DNA from: Bacillus pinisoli
GTDB taxonomy: Bacteria; Bacillota; Bacilli; Bacillales; SA4
DNA length: 64,000 nucleotides
Assembly (NCBI RefSeq): GCF_023036475.1
Contig: NZ_JAJQKI010000011.1
Coordinates: 55,282-119,281, forward strand
Reading direction: 5' to 3'
The notes under the pieces are model-generated. The model was not told the origin of the DNA. It saw only the letters and a program-made list of their open reading frames with translations, and ran no database searches. Positions 45,360-56,553 of the stretch are shown piece by piece. Every line of letters starts with the position of its first letter. Position 1 is the first letter of the stretch. A program made the position numbers and the translations under genes.

Positions 45360-46079
45360 TTAAGATTGTATAGGTAATTTATTAGGCGTCCCCGGTTTTC
45401 TCGGATACTTCTTAGGTGTTTTCGCTTTCTTTTTTATGACAAAGATAGAACGATCACTTTCCTCAGTTGGTAGTTTAAACTGGTGAGACTCCTGTAACAT
45501 ACCACCTAGGACTTTGATAGCAGCTTTACCTTGTTCTAATTCCTCTTTAGCAGAAGCACCCTTCATTGCTACAAATAGACCGTCCTGCTTTACCAAAGGA
45601 AGACAAAGTTCACTTAATACGGATAGTCGCGCAACTGCTCTTGCTGTTACGAGATCATACTTTTCTCTGAATAAGGGATTTTGTCCAAACGTCTCTGCAC
45701 GGTCATGGTAGAACTCTACGTGATCTAATTCTAGCTGATTGGCTAGCTCATTTAAAAATGTGATTCGCTTCTGTAAAGAATCGACGATCGTAACTTTTAA
45801 ATGTGGAAAACAGATTTTAATAGGAATACTCGGAAAGCCCGCTCCTGCGCCTACATCACAAATAGATAATGGACCTGAAAAATCAACAAAAAAAGCAGCA
45901 GAAATAGAATCATAAAAGTGCTTTAAGTAGACTTCTTCTTCATCCGTAATCGCTGTTAAATTCATTTTCTCGTTCCACTCCACTAGTAACTTAAAGTAGA
46001 GTTGGAACTGATCCAATTGCTTGGAAGAAAGAGAAATCCCCTTCTCCTCAAGCATTGTAAGAAAGTCAGTTTGATTCAT
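45360..46079 (-). CDS. rsmG: 16S rRNA G527 N7-methyltransferase
   Basis: A 239-residue SAM-dependent methyltransferase (GidB). The SAM motif [18 protein letters not shown] and the [13 protein letters not shown] segment are intact. Loss of RsmG gives low-level streptomycin resistance in many bacteria. The ATG at 46079 follows AAAGGA; the longer frame upstream runs into a repeat. Confidence 0.97.
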   Translation of the reverse strand: MNQTDFLTMLEEKGISLSSKQLDQFQLYFKLLVEWNEKMNLTAITDEEEVYLKHFYDSISAAFFVDFSGPLSICDVGAGAGFPSIPIKICFPHLKVTIVDSLQKRITFLNELANQLELDHVEFYHDRAETFGQNPLFREKYDLVTARAVARLSVLSELCLPLVKQDGLFVAMKGASAKEELEQGKAAIKVLGGMLQESHQFKLPTEESDRSIFVIKKKAKTPKKYPRKPGTPNKLPIQS

Positions 46080-46110
46080 AATAAGGTCCTTTCTAGCAGT
46101 AATATTAATT

Positions 46111-46284
46111 GGCTCTTTTCTCATTATTTGTTGCTCTTAGTGAGTTAAATGTAAATACCTTGTCGTTCCATTGCACTCCAGACACTTGCTTTTCGCGGGG
46201 AGACTTTGTTGCTATTTCGACTAACTTATCTGAAGTAAGTTTTTTACAAACGATAAAATGATGTATTGATCGCTAATAAAGAGC
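46111..46284. repeat. MITE-like dispersed repeat, copy C (degenerate)
   Basis: Begins GGCTCTTTTC then TTGTTGCTCTTAG, similar to one end of copies A and B, and ends AATAAAGAGCC. The interior differs and the right end is degenerate. It fills the mnmG-rsmG gap. Confidence 0.45.
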
Positions 46285-48177
46285 CTATTCGTTTGATACT
46301 CGTGCTATTTTCCCTTGTTCTAGATAAATAAGGAGAATAGATATATCTGCTGGGTTTACTCCAGAAACTCGTGAAGCCTGGCCCACTGATAAGGGTCTAA
46401 CTTCCTTAAGTTTTTGTCTAGCTTCATTAGCTAGACTAGAAATAGCATCATAATCAATGTTTTCTGGTATTTTTTTATCTTCCATCTTTTTCATTCGATC
46501 AACTTGCTGTAAGGATTTATCAATATATCCTTCATACTTAATCTGGATTTCAACCTGTTCTGCAATAATATCATCGATTTCGGACTCCGAACCCGCTACT
46601 AGACGGATATGCTCATAGGTCATTTCAGGTCTTTTTAGTAAGTCCGCAGCACGAATTCCGTCTTTTAATTCACTACCGCCGGCTTCTCTTATCATCTGTT
46701 GAACTTCTGCCGATGGTTTTATAATAAATTGTTGAAGTCGTTCTTTTTCTTTTTGAATCGCTTCTTTTTTCTCATTAAAGCGGCTATAACGCTCATCAGA
46801 AATTAATCCGATCTCGTGACCAACTTCTGTTAGTCTTAAATCAGCATTATCATGCCTTAACAATAGTCGATACTCTGCTCTTGATGTCAGTAAACGATAT
46901 GGTTCATTCGTTCCTTTTGTCACAAGATCATCAATCAGTACCCCTATATAAGCATCTGAACGGTTTAAGATGACTTCTTTTTTACCTAATGCCTTTGCAG
47001 CAGCATTAATTCCTGCCATTAAGCCTTGTCCTGCAGCTTCTTCATATCCTGATGTTCCATTGATTTGCCCTGCCGTATATAGAGACTCTACTTTTTTCGT
47101 TTCAAGAGTCGGCCAAAGCTGAGTCGGGACAATGGAATCATATTCAATTGCATAACCCGCTCTCATCATCTGCACATTTTCTAAACCTGGAATGGTAGAA
47201 AGCATCTTTCTCTGAACATCTTCAGGTAAACTAGTTGAAAGACCCTGCACATACACTTCTTGTGTGTGTCTACCTTCTGGTTCTAAGAAAATCTGATGCC
47301 TTGGTTTATCATTAAAGCGAACAATTTTATCTTCAATAGAAGGACAATAACGAGGTCCTGTTCCTTTAATCATTCCAGAATACATAGGAGAGCGATGGAG
47401 ATTTTCATCAATCATTTGATGAGTTTCTGGACTCGTATAAGTTAACCAACATGGAATTTGGTCTGTAATAAAATTGGTTGTCTCATAGGAGAAAGCTCTT
47501 GGTACATCATCCCCAGGTTGTATCTCTGTTTTAGAATAATCAATTGAATGACTATTAACTCGAGGAGGCGTCCCTGTTTTAAATCGAACTAAATCAAAGC
47601 CTAGTTCTTCTAAATGCTTAGATAGCAATATAGACGGCTGTTGATTGTTAGGTCCACTGGAGTATTTTAAATCCCCAATGATAATTTCCCCTCTTAAAAA
47701 GGTTCCTGTCGTAATAACAACAGATTTGGATTGATAGATGGCTCCAGTATTTGTTATGACGCCTTTACAAACCCCATCCTCTACTACAAGTTTCTCTACC
47801 AAACCTTGTAATAAAGTCAGATTGGGCTGGTTTTCTATCGTCTTTTTCATTTCATGCTGATAGGCAAATTTATCGGCCTGAGCACGTAAAGCACGAACAG
47901 CAGGTCCTTTTCCTGTATTCAACATTCTCATTTGAATGTGAGTTTTATCAATATTTTTGCCCATTTCGCCACCTAGAGCATCAATTTCTCTCACAACAAT
48001 CCCCTTTGCAGGACCTCCTACTGAAGGATTACATGGCATAAAAGCAACCATATCTAAATTAATTGTAATCATTAACGTCTTAGCACCCATTCTTGCAGAA
48101 GCTAAACCAGCTTCACATCCTGCATGACCGGCACCTACAACAATGACATCATATTGACCTCCGTCATAATGTTGCAT
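46285..48177 (-). CDS. mnmG: tRNA uridine-34 carboxymethylaminomethyl enzyme, FAD subunit
   Basis: A 630-residue FAD-dependent MnmG (GidA). The Rossmann motif [15 protein letters not shown], the catalytic region [21 protein letters not shown] and the C-terminal helical domain are present. It acts with MnmE on wobble uridine 34. The ATG at 48177 is 6 nt after AGGAGG. Next to mnmE, as usual. Confidence 0.98.
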   Translation of the reverse strand: MQHYDGGQYDVIVVGAGHAGCEAGLASARMGAKTLMITINLDMVAFMPCNPSVGGPAKGIVVREIDALGGEMGKNIDKTHIQMRMLNTGKGPAVRALRAQADKFAYQHEMKKTIENQPNLTLLQGLVEKLVVEDGVCKGVITNTGAIYQSKSVVITTGTFLRGEIIIGDLKYSSGPNNQQPSILLSKHLEELGFDLVRFKTGTPPRVNSHSIDYSKTEIQPGDDVPRAFSYETTNFITDQIPCWLTYTSPETHQMIDENLHRSPMYSGMIKGTGPRYCPSIEDKIVRFNDKPRHQIFLEPEGRHTQEVYVQGLSTSLPEDVQRKMLSTIPGLENVQMMRAGYAIEYDSIVPTQLWPTLETKKVESLYTAGQINGTSGYEEAAGQGLMAGINAAAKALGKKEVILNRSDAYIGVLIDDLVTKGTNEPYRLLTSRAEYRLLLRHDNADLRLTEVGHEIGLISDERYSRFNEKKEAIQKEKERLQQFIIKPSAEVQQMIREAGGSELKDGIRAADLLKRPEMTYEHIRLVAGSESEIDDIIAEQVEIQIKYEGYIDKSLQQVDRMKKMEDKKIPENIDYDAISSLANEARQKLKEVRPLSVGQASRVSGVNPADISILLIYLEQGKIARVSNE

Positions 48178-48201
48178 AAACAACCTCCTAAATAAGACCT
48201 T

Positions 48202-49578
48202 TTATTTCCCTAAACAGAACTGTGAAAATAACTGGTCAATTAAACTTTCATGAACGGCATCACCGATAATTTCTCCTAATAGCTCCCACGTTCTAGTAAG
48301 GTCTATTTGAACTAAATCAATCGGCATTCCACTCTCTATTCCTGTTATTGCGTCTTGAATTGTTTTATTCGCTTGTGTTAATAAAGCAATATGACGTGTG
48401 TTAGACACATAGGTCATATCTTGCGCTTCAATGGATCCAGCAAAGAATAAGGTAGAAATTGCTTCCTCTAATTGATCAATTCCAACATCATTTAATAAAG
48501 ATGTCGTAACTAGAGGAGAATCTTTTGCTAACTCTCTGACACGTTCCATATTTATTTTCTGTGGAAGATCTGTTTTATTAATAATAATAATGGTATTCAT
48601 TCCAGACACAGCTTCAAATAGCTGTTCATCTTCTATCGTTAATTCATCGTTGTAATTTAAGACAAGCAATATTAAATCAGCCTCTTTTAAGACCTGCCTT
48701 GACCTTTCTACACCGATTCGTTCGACTATATCCTCTGTTTCTCTTATACCCGCTGTGTCAAGGAGGCGAAGAGGTACTCCTCTAACATTTACAAACTCCT
48801 CAATGACATCCCTTGTCGTACCAGGAATATCTGTCACAATTGCCTTATTTTCATGCACAAGACTATTCAACAAAGAGGACTTTCCTACATTAGGTCTTCC
48901 TACAATAACAGTAGAAAGTCCTTCACGTAATATTTTACCTTGTTGTGATGTTAGTAGTAAGCGAGAGATTTCTTCTTGAACTCGCTTTGATTTTTCAATC
49001 AGAACTGTATGTGTCATCTCTTCAACATCATCATACTCAGGATAGTCAATGTTTACTTCCACATGTGCTAAAGTTTCTAAAAGTTCCTGACGAAGTTTCT
49101 GGATTAAACGTGAAAGTCTACCTTCCATCTGCCCTAAGGCTACGTTCATCGCGCGGTCCGTTTTAGCTCTAATCAGATCAATAACCGCTTCAGCTTGTGA
49201 TAAATCAATCCGACCATTTAAGAAAGCTCTTTTTGTAAATTCTCCTGGATCTGCTAATCTTGCACCATTTTCAAGTATGAGCTGCAGTACTCTATTTACT
49301 GAAACTAAGCCTCCATGGCAGTTAATTTCGACGATATCTTCCCTTGTAAACGTCCTTGGTCCTCTTAAGACAGAAACCATCACTTCTTCTACTACATTTT
49401 TAGTGTTTGGATCAACAATATGTCCATAATGGATTGTGTGTGATGGTACCTCTGTTAATGCTTTTCCTTTAAAAATTTTGTTCGCAATGGGTATGCTTTC
49501 TTCCCCGCTCAATCTTACGATGGCGATGGCTCCTTCCCCCATTGGGGTCGAGATGGCTGCTATTGTATCTAGGTCCAT
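48202..49578 (-). CDS. mnmE: tRNA modification GTPase
   Basis: A 458-residue protein: N-terminal formyl-THF-binding dimerisation domain ([13 protein letters not shown]), helical domain, inserted G domain with [25 protein letters not shown] and NKTDLP, and the C-terminal CLGK with the conserved Cys. It partners with MnmG. The ATG at 49578 matches homologues; an in-frame GTG at 49593 overlaps the AGAGGTG site. Confidence 0.98.
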   Translation of the reverse strand: MDLDTIAAISTPMGEGAIAIVRLSGEESIPIANKIFKGKALTEVPSHTIHYGHIVDPNTKNVVEEVMVSVLRGPRTFTREDIVEINCHGGLVSVNRVLQLILENGARLADPGEFTKRAFLNGRIDLSQAEAVIDLIRAKTDRAMNVALGQMEGRLSRLIQKLRQELLETLAHVEVNIDYPEYDDVEEMTHTVLIEKSKRVQEEISRLLLTSQQGKILREGLSTVIVGRPNVGKSSLLNSLVHENKAIVTDIPGTTRDVIEEFVNVRGVPLRLLDTAGIRETEDIVERIGVERSRQVLKEADLILLVLNYNDELTIEDEQLFEAVSGMNTIIIINKTDLPQKINMERVRELAKDSPLVTTSLLNDVGIDQLEEAISTLFFAGSIEAQDMTYVSNTRHIALLTQANKTIQDAITGIESGMPIDLVQIDLTRTWELLGEIIGDAVHESLIDQLFSQFCLGK

Positions 49579-49593
49579 GATTCTATCTTTCAC

Positions 49594-49971
49594 CTCTTCC
49601 TAAAGTAACTCTTATCTATGTATATTCTTATCCACAACTCTGTTTATTTTTTATTATTACCTATTTGGTCCGTAATCAATCTTATCCACTGTGGATAACT
49701 TTTCCGACACATTTCTCCATATTCCAATTTTAACTTATCCACAGGTCGAATGACAAGAACAAAAGCCGGAACCTGACTATTAACTCCGTAAAATTGCCAC
49801 TAACTTGTCAAGTTTTGAAGTAAAACTACTTTAACTTACATATAATTGTCTTTATAGCGTGTAAAAACTAAACCAGTTCCTGACTAGATGGCTCAATTCT
49901 AACGCACATAAAATTGTACTATCGGGTCAATCGGAAGTTTAAGAAAGCAACATATGATGAGAAATGAGCAA
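49594..49971. promoter_or_regulatory. mnmE-jag intergenic region with DnaA-box cluster
   Basis: Exact DnaA boxes lie at 49628-49636, 49690-49698 (reverse) and 49735-49743; TTATCCACT at 49682-49690 abuts the reverse box. The rest of the gap (49744-49970) shows no gene. The cluster is about 3 kb from the oriC boxes near dnaA. Confidence 0.65.
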
Positions 49972-50010
49972 AAAAAAAGACCTTAATCCAACTATGGATT
50001 AAGGTTTTTT
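49971..50010. terminator. Terminator overlapping the jag stop codon
   Basis: Perfect 10-bp stem CCTTAATCCA / TGGATTAAGG with a 4-nt loop, A-run on one side and T-run on the other. The TAA of jag (49999-50001) is inside the stem. Confidence 0.85.
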
Positions 50011-50622
50011 AGGTGTGATCACAAGGTGGCGATAAGGTTCTTCACCAGTTGAAAATGTCTTTACTTTTTTATTCTTTATTAATGTCGCATGTATGATTTT
50101 TCTTTCGAAGGAAGGCATTGGTTCAAGGGAAACTTCCTTGCCTGTTTTAATTGCCTTATCTGCTAACCGCCCCGCTAAAACTTCTAACGTCTCTTTTCTT
50201 CTACTACGATAATTCTCAGCATCAATAATAATGGTAGTAAATTGATTCGTATGTCGGTTAAATACTAATTGTGCAAGATACTGAAGTGAATTTAAGGTTT
50301 GACCTCTTTTTCCTATAAGAAGGGCAATATCTTTTCCTGTAAGCTGAAAGGTAACTTCTCGATCCTTCTCACTTGTCACAACTTCTACTTGAATACCCAT
50401 CTTACGAATAACATTTTCAATAAATTGTTTAGCTTCTTTAATTGGATTTACTTTAACTTTTACCTTTACAACTGAAAGCCTAGCTCCAAATAAACCAAGA
50501 AACCCTTTTTTACCCTCGTCTACTACCTCGATGTCTACCTCGTCTCTTTTTGCTTGTAATTGAGCTAGGGCCGTTTGTAATGCTTCATCAACACTATGAC
50601 CAGTAGCCGTTATTTCTTTCAC
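49999..50622 (-). CDS. jag: RNA-binding protein Jag/KhpB
   Basis: A 207-residue protein with a Jag-N domain ([17 protein letters not shown]), a KH domain ([23 protein letters not shown]) and an R3H domain ([15 protein letters not shown]). With KhpA it acts as a global RNA chaperone in Firmicutes and influences cell elongation. It overlaps the yidC stop by 4 nt. Confidence 0.96.
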   Translation of the reverse strand: MKEITATGHSVDEALQTALAQLQAKRDEVDIEVVDEGKKGFLGLFGARLSVVKVKVKVNPIKEAKQFIENVIRKMGIQVEVVTSEKDREVTFQLTGKDIALLIGKRGQTLNSLQYLAQLVFNRHTNQFTTIIIDAENYRSRRKETLEVLAGRLADKAIKTGKEVSLEPMPSFERKIIHATLIKNKKVKTFSTGEEPYRHLVITPKKP

Positions 50623-51395
50623 TTTTTAGCTTCCCCCGCTTTTCCGGCAGCTTCTTTAATCTCAGGACCTTTAATAAGAAAGGTTTGTACAATCATGAAG
50701 ATATTACCGACTACCCAATAAAGCGATAGTGCCGCTGGAAAAGTTACTGCAAAAACAACAATCATAATTGGCATAATCCAAAGCATCATAGCCATTTGAG
50801 GATTTTGCATAGCAGCTCCACTTGCCATCATTATCTTCTGCTGAATAAATGTCGTAACACCAGCAACGATTGGAAGAATAAAGTATGGATCTGGATCTCC
50901 TAGATCAAACCAAAGGAAGTTATGAGTCGAAATCTCACCTGTTCTCATAATGGCATGATAAAAGGCAATTAAGATTGGCATTTGTACCAAGATTGGCAAA
51001 CAACCGGCAAGAGGATTTACCCCGTGCTTTTGGAATAAAGCCATTGTTTCTTGTTGCAGCTGTTGCTGTGTTTTCTGATCTTTTGAGCTATACTTCTCTC
51101 TTAACTTTTGCATCTCTGGCTGAAGTGCCTGCATCGCTTTTGAGCTTTTTGTTTGTTTAATCATTAATGGAAGTAAGGCAAATCGGATTAGTAATGTAAC
51201 CACCACGATAGATAATCCATAGCTTTCTCCCATAAGTTCTGCAAAATAAATAATTAAAAAGGATAGTGGGTAAACAAAATACTTATTCCAGATCCCTTCA
51301 CTTTCTGCAGTGATTGGCACATTTACCTCTGTACAGCCTGTTAAAGATGCTAAAATCAGGAGCAGGCCTATAAATATTGCTAACCTCTTTTTCAC
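50619..51395 (-). CDS. spoIIIJ: Membrane protein insertase (SpoIIIJ/YidC1)
   Basis: A 258-residue YidC/Oxa1 lipoprotein. The signal [21 protein letters not shown] ends in a lipobox; five membrane helices follow, with the conserved cytoplasmic hairpin between helices 1 and 2 and the hydrophilic-groove Arg in [12 protein letters not shown]. The start is GTG after AAGGAGG. The chromosomal position next to rnpA identifies it as the SpoIIIJ paralogue, needed for sporulation in B. subtilis. Confidence 0.95.
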   Translation of the reverse strand: MKKRLAIFIGLLLILASLTGCTEVNVPITAESEGIWNKYFVYPLSFLIIYFAELMGESYGLSIVVVTLLIRFALLPLMIKQTKSSKAMQALQPEMQKLREKYSSKDQKTQQQLQQETMALFQKHGVNPLAGCLPILVQMPILIAFYHAIMRTGEISTHNFLWFDLGDPDPYFILPIVAGVTTFIQQKIMMASGAAMQNPQMAMMLWIMPIMIVVFAVTFPAALSLYWVVGNIFMIVQTFLIKGPEIKEAAGKAGEAKK

Positions 51396-51705
51396 TACTA
51401 ATTAGTCCTCCTTTTACCTATCAAACAATTGTATGTATAATTGCTGATTCATATTGAAGTCCTTAGACTCCTAACTCTCTCTATTTAAAAGCTTACTTAC
51501 CAAAAATATTGTACCATTTTTAATCAAAAATATCTTTTATATCAGCAAATAAAAACATGACAAATTCAGCAAAGACTTTGTCGAAGACTGTTTCTTCGCT
51601 ATTATCTGAGTAAAACCAGGTTATTTTCTATGAAGTGATGAGTTCTTTGGATTCTACTTGAGCAACAGTCTAGCCGAGAATAGTCTTTTTATATGACAAA
51701 AGGAA
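51396..51705. other. Intergenic region between yidC and rnpA
   Basis: AT-rich; I see no gene, no MifM-like leader frame and no clear terminator. Confidence 0.4.
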
Positions 51706-52053
51706 TTATGGTCTTCTTTGCAAAATTTTCGCTCGTTTGCATACATGCTCTAAAGAGGATTTTACTTCATGATAATCCATATCAGCAGTAGGTTTTCTAG
51801 CAATAATGACAAGATCCTTACCTTCTTTAATAGAGTCTTTAAATTCAAACATCACCTGGCGAATAAGTCTTTTTATTCTATTTCGTACGACTGCATTTCC
51901 TATCTTCTTACTTACTGAAAGACCTATTCTAAACGATGATTGGTTAGGCTGATCCTTTACATAGATCACAAACTGTCGGTTAGCTGTTGAAGCACCTTTT
52001 TGGAAAACAGCTTGAAAATCTTCATTCTTTTTTATTCTATATTGCTTATTCAT
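51706..52053 (-). CDS. rnpA: Ribonuclease P protein component
   Basis: A 115-residue basic protein with the RNR motif [18 protein letters not shown]. It assists the catalytic RNA in tRNA 5' maturation. The ATG at 52053 is 8 nt after GGAG; a GTG at 52062 overlaps that site. Downstream of rpmH, as expected. Confidence 0.97.
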   Translation of the reverse strand: MNKQYRIKKNEDFQAVFQKGASTANRQFVIYVKDQPNQSSFRIGLSVSKKIGNAVVRNRIKRLIRQVMFEFKDSIKEGKDLVIIARKPTADMDYHEVKSSLEHVCKRAKILQRRP

Positions 52054-52172
52054 CAAATACACTCCATTTTGGGATACTGTTCATATCTTTGCCATCGTAC
52101 CTCAAAATTTATCACTTTATACCTTAAAGTATAAATCTTTATTGATCATTGGTTGGTAGGAAAAGAACCTTG

Positions 52173-52199
52173 AAAAAAAGACCACTGTTCAGACAGTGG
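52173..52199 (-). terminator. Terminator-like hairpin between rpmH and rnpA
   Basis: Perfect stem CCACTGT / ACAGTGG with a TCAG loop and a T-run on the minus strand just after rpmH. Partial termination would lower rnpA relative to rpmH. Confidence 0.8.
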
Positions 52200-52201
52200 C
52201 C

Positions 52202-52690
<489 letters not shown>

Positions 52691-53010
52691 TGTGGATAAT
52701 TTAACCCTCCTCTTCAAACATCTTTCAACACTTATCGACAAGTTTTACACAGTATCTTGTGTTGTGGATAAAAAAAGCCCACAAGCTGTTGTGGTTGTGG
52801 ATAAGTATTAAAAAACCGTTGCATTACTGATTTTATTTTGTTACTATATTTATGTTTTCACTCTTAATTAATCATCAAGCTATATAACGATATCCACAAC
52901 TTGTGGATAGAATGTGGATAGTTTATACAGAGGTTGTTAAAAAGGTTGTCCACAATTAGTGAATAATGTCGAAAACCCGATTTTCTACTATATATATGTT
53001 TACTCACATT
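52691..53010. promoter_or_regulatory. oriC: oriC, left part: DnaA-box array upstream of dnaA
   Basis: Three exact boxes TGTGGATAA at 52691-52699, 52763-52771 and 52796-52804. Boxes with one mismatch lie at 52732-52740, 52890-52898, 52902-52910, 52913-52921 and 52946-52954. An AT-rich stretch follows at 52981-53000. This corresponds to the incA/incB half of the bipartite Bacillus origin and also to the autoregulated dnaA promoter region. Confidence 0.9.
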
Positions 53011-53147
53011 GACTGTGGAAATGTATACTTATTCATTATTATACGCGCGGTTCTACAAACGTTGTACAACTAGGATTGATGAATAATTTAGCATCGTGCA
53101 TACGTAGGCACTTATGCCTTTTAATACTGGAGCGAAGGAGGGATATT

Positions 53148-54497
53148 TTGGAGAACATCTCTGACTTATGGAATAAAGCGTTAAAAGAGATTGAAAAAAA
53201 ATTAAGTAAACCTAGTTTTGAAACTTGGCTAAAATCAACAAAAGCACATGCACTTCAGAATAATACTTTAGTGATCACCGCTCCAAATGAATTTGCTAGA
53301 GATTGGTTAGAATCCAGATACTCTTCCCTTATTGGTGACACCATACATGATATTACTGGAGCTGAACTCGAAATTAAATTCATCATTCCGCAAAATCAAA
53401 TGGAAGAAGATTTTGACTTAGTGGTTCCCAAAAAGAACACGCAAAAGGTTGATGATGAACCACATGAACTACCACAAAGTATGCTCAATCCCAAGTACAC
53501 ATTTGATACATTTGTTATTGGTTCAGGGAACAGGTTTGCCCACGCTGCATCATTAGCAGTAGCAGAAGCACCTGCAAAAGCCTACAATCCCCTCTTTATT
53601 TATGGAGGTGTAGGATTAGGGAAAACCCACTTAATGCATGCAATTGGTCATTATGTCATTGACCATAATCCATCAGCAAAAGTTGTTTATCTCTCTTCTG
53701 AGAAATTTACGAATGAATTTATTAATTCCATTCGTGATAACAAAGCTGTTGATTTCAGAAATAAATATAGAAGTGTAGATGTCCTTTTAATTGACGATAT
53801 TCAATTCTTAGCTGGAAAAGAACAAACACAGGAAGAATTTTTCCATACGTTTAATACACTTCATGAAGAAAGCAAGCAAATTGTCATCTCAAGTGATCGA
53901 CCACCAAAAGAAATTCCGACACTTGAAGACCGCTTACGTTCAAGATTCGAGTGGGGGTTAATTACGGATATTACGCCTCCGGATTTAGAAACAAGGATTG
54001 CAATCTTGAGAAAAAAGGCAAAAGCAGAAGGTCTAGATATTCCAAACGAAGTCATGCTTTATATTGCGAATCAGATTGATTCTAATATTCGTGAATTAGA
54101 AGGAGCGTTAATCCGCGTTGTTGCCTATTCTTCTTTAATTAATAAAGATATCAATGCTGATTTAGCAGCAGAAGCATTGAAAGATATTATTCCTAGTTCT
54201 AAACCAAAAGTCATTACCATCCTGGATATACAGCGCGTTGTTGGTCAACAATACAACGTAAAACTTGAAGACTTTAAAGCTAAAAAGAGAACGAAGTCTG
54301 TAGCTTTCCCAAGACAAGTTGCAATGTATCTATCAAGAGAACTAACTGATTTCTCGTTACCTAAAATTGGTGAAGAATTTGGTGGTAGAGACCACACAAC
54401 AGTTATTCATGCTCATGAAAAGATTTCAACATTGCTACAGTCTGATTCTCAGCTTCAAAAACAGTTAAAAGATATTCAAGGACTCTTAAAAAGTTAA
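53148..54497 (+). CDS. dnaA: Chromosomal replication initiator DnaA
   Basis: A 449-residue initiator: domain I (1-85) with [15 protein letters not shown], variable linker, AAA+ domain III with [15 protein letters not shown] and [13 protein letters not shown], and the DNA-binding domain IV with [15 protein letters not shown]. The start is TTG at 53148, after GGAGGG; B. subtilis DnaA also begins at a TTG with MENI. The longer upstream frame has no ribosome binding site. Confidence 0.99.
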   Translation: MENISDLWNKALKEIEKKLSKPSFETWLKSTKAHALQNNTLVITAPNEFARDWLESRYSSLIGDTIHDITGAELEIKFIIPQNQMEEDFDLVVPKKNTQKVDDEPHELPQSMLNPKYTFDTFVIGSGNRFAHAASLAVAEAPAKAYNPLFIYGGVGLGKTHLMHAIGHYVIDHNPSAKVVYLSSEKFTNEFINSIRDNKAVDFRNKYRSVDVLLIDDIQFLAGKEQTQEEFFHTFNTLHEESKQIVISSDRPPKEIPTLEDRLRSRFEWGLITDITPPDLETRIAILRKKAKAEGLDIPNEVMLYIANQIDSNIRELEGALIRVVAYSSLINKDINADLAAEALKDIIPSSKPKVITILDIQRVVGQQYNVKLEDFKAKKRTKSVAFPRQVAMYLSRELTDFSLPKIGEEFGGRDHTTVIHAHEKISTLLQSDSQLQKQLKDIQGLLKS

Positions 54498-54545
54498 TGA
54501 TCATTCTTAATAATGTGCATAACAGGAACATACTTACACACAGTC

Positions 54546-54650
54546 TGTCCACATGTGGATAGGCTGTGTTCCTTTCTTATATTGCGGTTATCCACAAATC
54601 CACAAGCCCTATTACTATTACTACTATTTTTTTAAAAAATATATTATATG
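54546..54650. promoter_or_regulatory. oriC: oriC, right part: DnaA boxes, DnaA-trios and unwinding element
   Basis: Between dnaA and dnaN: near-consensus boxes around 54546-54562, an exact TTATCCACA at 54588-54596 and AATCCACA next to it, then a short GC stretch, then six 3-nt repeats of TAT/TAC (54610-54627) and an AT-rich stretch (54628-54650). This order (boxes, GC cluster, DnaA-trios, AT-rich DNA) is that of the Bacillus basal unwinding system. Confidence 0.85.
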
Positions 54651-54690
54651 AATATGAAACTAGATTTATGACGAAATGAGGTCTTTAAAA

Positions 54691-55830
54691 ATGAAATTTT
54701 CCATTCAGAAAGATTATCTTGTGCAAGCTGTTCAGGATGTAATGAAAGCAGTCTCGTCTAGAACTACAATTCCGATTCTAACTGGAATAAAAATGGTTGC
54801 TACTGAAGAAGGAGTTACTTTAACAGGAAGCGACTCTGATATTTCTATTGAATCTTTTATCCCTGTTGAAGAAGCAGGAGATGAAATTGTAGAGGTAGAA
54901 CAAATTGGAAGTATTGTGCTACAAGCAAGATTCTTTAGTGAAATTGTAAAAAAATTACCTCAAGACATGGTGCAGATCGAAACACTTAACCAATTTCAAA
55001 CCGTTATTCGTTCAGGAAAAGCAGAATTTAACTTAAACGGTATTGATGCAGATGAATATCCACAACTTCCAGAAGTAAGTGAAGAAAATGTCTTTTCAAT
55101 TCCAGCAGATTTATTGAAACATATGATAAGACAAACTGTTTTCGCTGTATCTGCTTCTGAAACAAGACCCATCTTAACTGGTGTTAATTGGAAAATTGAA
55201 AACAATGAACTACAATGTATTGCGACAGATAGCCACCGTCTAGCTTTTCGTAAGGCATTAATTGAATCAGCTAATTCTATTCCAGCAGCTAATGTAGTTA
55301 TACCTGGTAAAAGTTTAAATGAACTTAGCAAAATTCTAGATGATACAACTGATAAAGTTGAAATTGTCATGACAGAACAACAAATTCTATTTAAGATGAA
55401 GAACATCCTATTCTTCTCTAGATTATTAGATGGTAATTATCCTGATACTTCTAGATTAATTCCAACTGAAAGTAAAACAGATATTTTCTTAAACGGTAAA
55501 GAGTTTTTACAAGCTATCGACCGTGCTTCCCTATTAGCAAGGGAAGGTAGAAATAACGTTGTAAAATTCAGTACATTAGAAAATGGTTTAGTTGAAATCT
55601 CTTCTGACTCTCCAGAGATCGGAAAAGTAACAGAAGAACTGCAAAGTGAAAAAGTAGAAGGAGAAGAGTTAAAAATCTCCTTTAGTGCAAAATTCATGAT
55701 GGATGCCTTAAAAGCCATTGATAGCTCTGAAGTTAGAATTAGTTTTACTGGTGCAATGAGACCTTTCTTTATCCAGCCAGTAAATGACGATAAAACATTA
55801 CAATTAATTCTTCCAGTAAGAACGTATTAA
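54691..55830 (+). CDS. dnaN: DNA polymerase III beta sliding clamp
   Basis: A 379-residue clamp with three repeated clamp domains; MKFSIQKDYLVQAVQDVMKAVSSRTTIPIL is canonical and the C-terminus ILPVRTY is intact. ATG at 54691 follows GAGG. It tethers polymerase III to DNA. Confidence 0.99.
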   Translation: MKFSIQKDYLVQAVQDVMKAVSSRTTIPILTGIKMVATEEGVTLTGSDSDISIESFIPVEEAGDEIVEVEQIGSIVLQARFFSEIVKKLPQDMVQIETLNQFQTVIRSGKAEFNLNGIDADEYPQLPEVSEENVFSIPADLLKHMIRQTVFAVSASETRPILTGVNWKIENNELQCIATDSHRLAFRKALIESANSIPAANVVIPGKSLNELSKILDDTTDKVEIVMTEQQILFKMKNILFFSRLLDGNYPDTSRLIPTESKTDIFLNGKEFLQAIDRASLLAREGRNNVVKFSTLENGLVEISSDSPEIGKVTEELQSEKVEGEELKISFSAKFMMDALKAIDSSEVRISFTGAMRPFFIQPVNDDKTLQLILPVRTY

Positions 55831-56004
55831 TTATTATAGTTAGATAAGAACCGAATTGTGTATTTGGTTGCAAATTGCAATTAAATAATAAAATCTAGTT
55901 GAAACTGTTATAGTACTGTAGGTGTCTTAGTGAAAAAACATAGATTTAAAACACAAACCACCAAAGCAAGATGAAACGCAACATGAGAAAACAGTTAATA
56001 AAAA
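55831..56004. other. Intergenic region after dnaN
   Basis: No gene. No clear terminator directly after dnaN. Confidence 0.4.
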
Positions 56005-56196
56005 GGCTCTTTTCAAATAGATTGTTACTTTCGTAAAAATCCCAAAAGCAGGATTTTTACTTACTAGTTTATAGTCATCCACTTTCCCTCTAGATAGTTG
56101 CTCTTTTCTAAACGATAAATATGGAATTTATCTTTAAAAGTGAGCTTGACTATAGATAAAGTAAATTAGAGAGTAACAAAGTTTTAGAAAAGAGCC
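56005..56196. repeat. MITE-like dispersed repeat, copy B
   Basis: Bounded by GGCTCTTTTC and GAAAAGAGCC; the inner parts of both ends are also related (TTGTTACTTTC and the complement of GAGAGTAACAAAGTTTT). A central hairpin GTAAAAATCC / GGATTTTTAC matches copy A at 12606-12689. Extra sequence of about 100 bp lies between the hairpin and the right end. Confidence 0.7.
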
Positions 56197-56198
56197 AT

Positions 56199-56250
56199 AA
56201 AAGAAAGCTATGAAGGATATGATGATCTGTTTCCCTCTTAGCTTTCTTTT
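56199..56250 (+). terminator. Terminator or attenuator upstream of yaaA
   Basis: A 12-bp stem AAAAGAAAGCTA / TAGCTTTCTTTT with a 28-nt loop and a short T-tract, 65 nt before yaaA. Confidence 0.6.
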
Positions 56251-56314
56251 ATTGTTATGAAAAATTTAGTACAATTAGGGTATACATACCTTGATTAGAA
56301 AAAAGGAGACTAAC

Positions 56315-56536
56315 ATGACAAAGAAAGTAACGATTCAAACTGAATATATTACTCTTGGTCAATTTTTAAAGTTAGCAAATATTATTGATTCAGGCGGCAT
56401 GGCAAAATGGTTTCTACAAGAATATGTCATCACTGTAAATGGAGAAGAAGATAATCGACGTGGCAGAAAACTCCGTAATGGAGATTCTATTATTGTTGAA
56501 GGTAAAGGGGAATATACAGTTGTGACAAAAGAATAA
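56315..56536 (+). CDS. yaaA: S4-domain RNA-binding protein YaaA
   Basis: A 73-residue S4-like protein ([38 protein letters not shown]). In Bacilli it always lies between dnaN and recF and is implicated in 50S assembly. ATG follows AAGGAG. Confidence 0.95.
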   Translation: MTKKVTIQTEYITLGQFLKLANIIDSGGMAKWFLQEYVITVNGEEDNRRGRKLRNGDSIIVEGKGEYTVVTKE

Positions 56537-56553
56537 AAGTTGGGGGAATTCCC

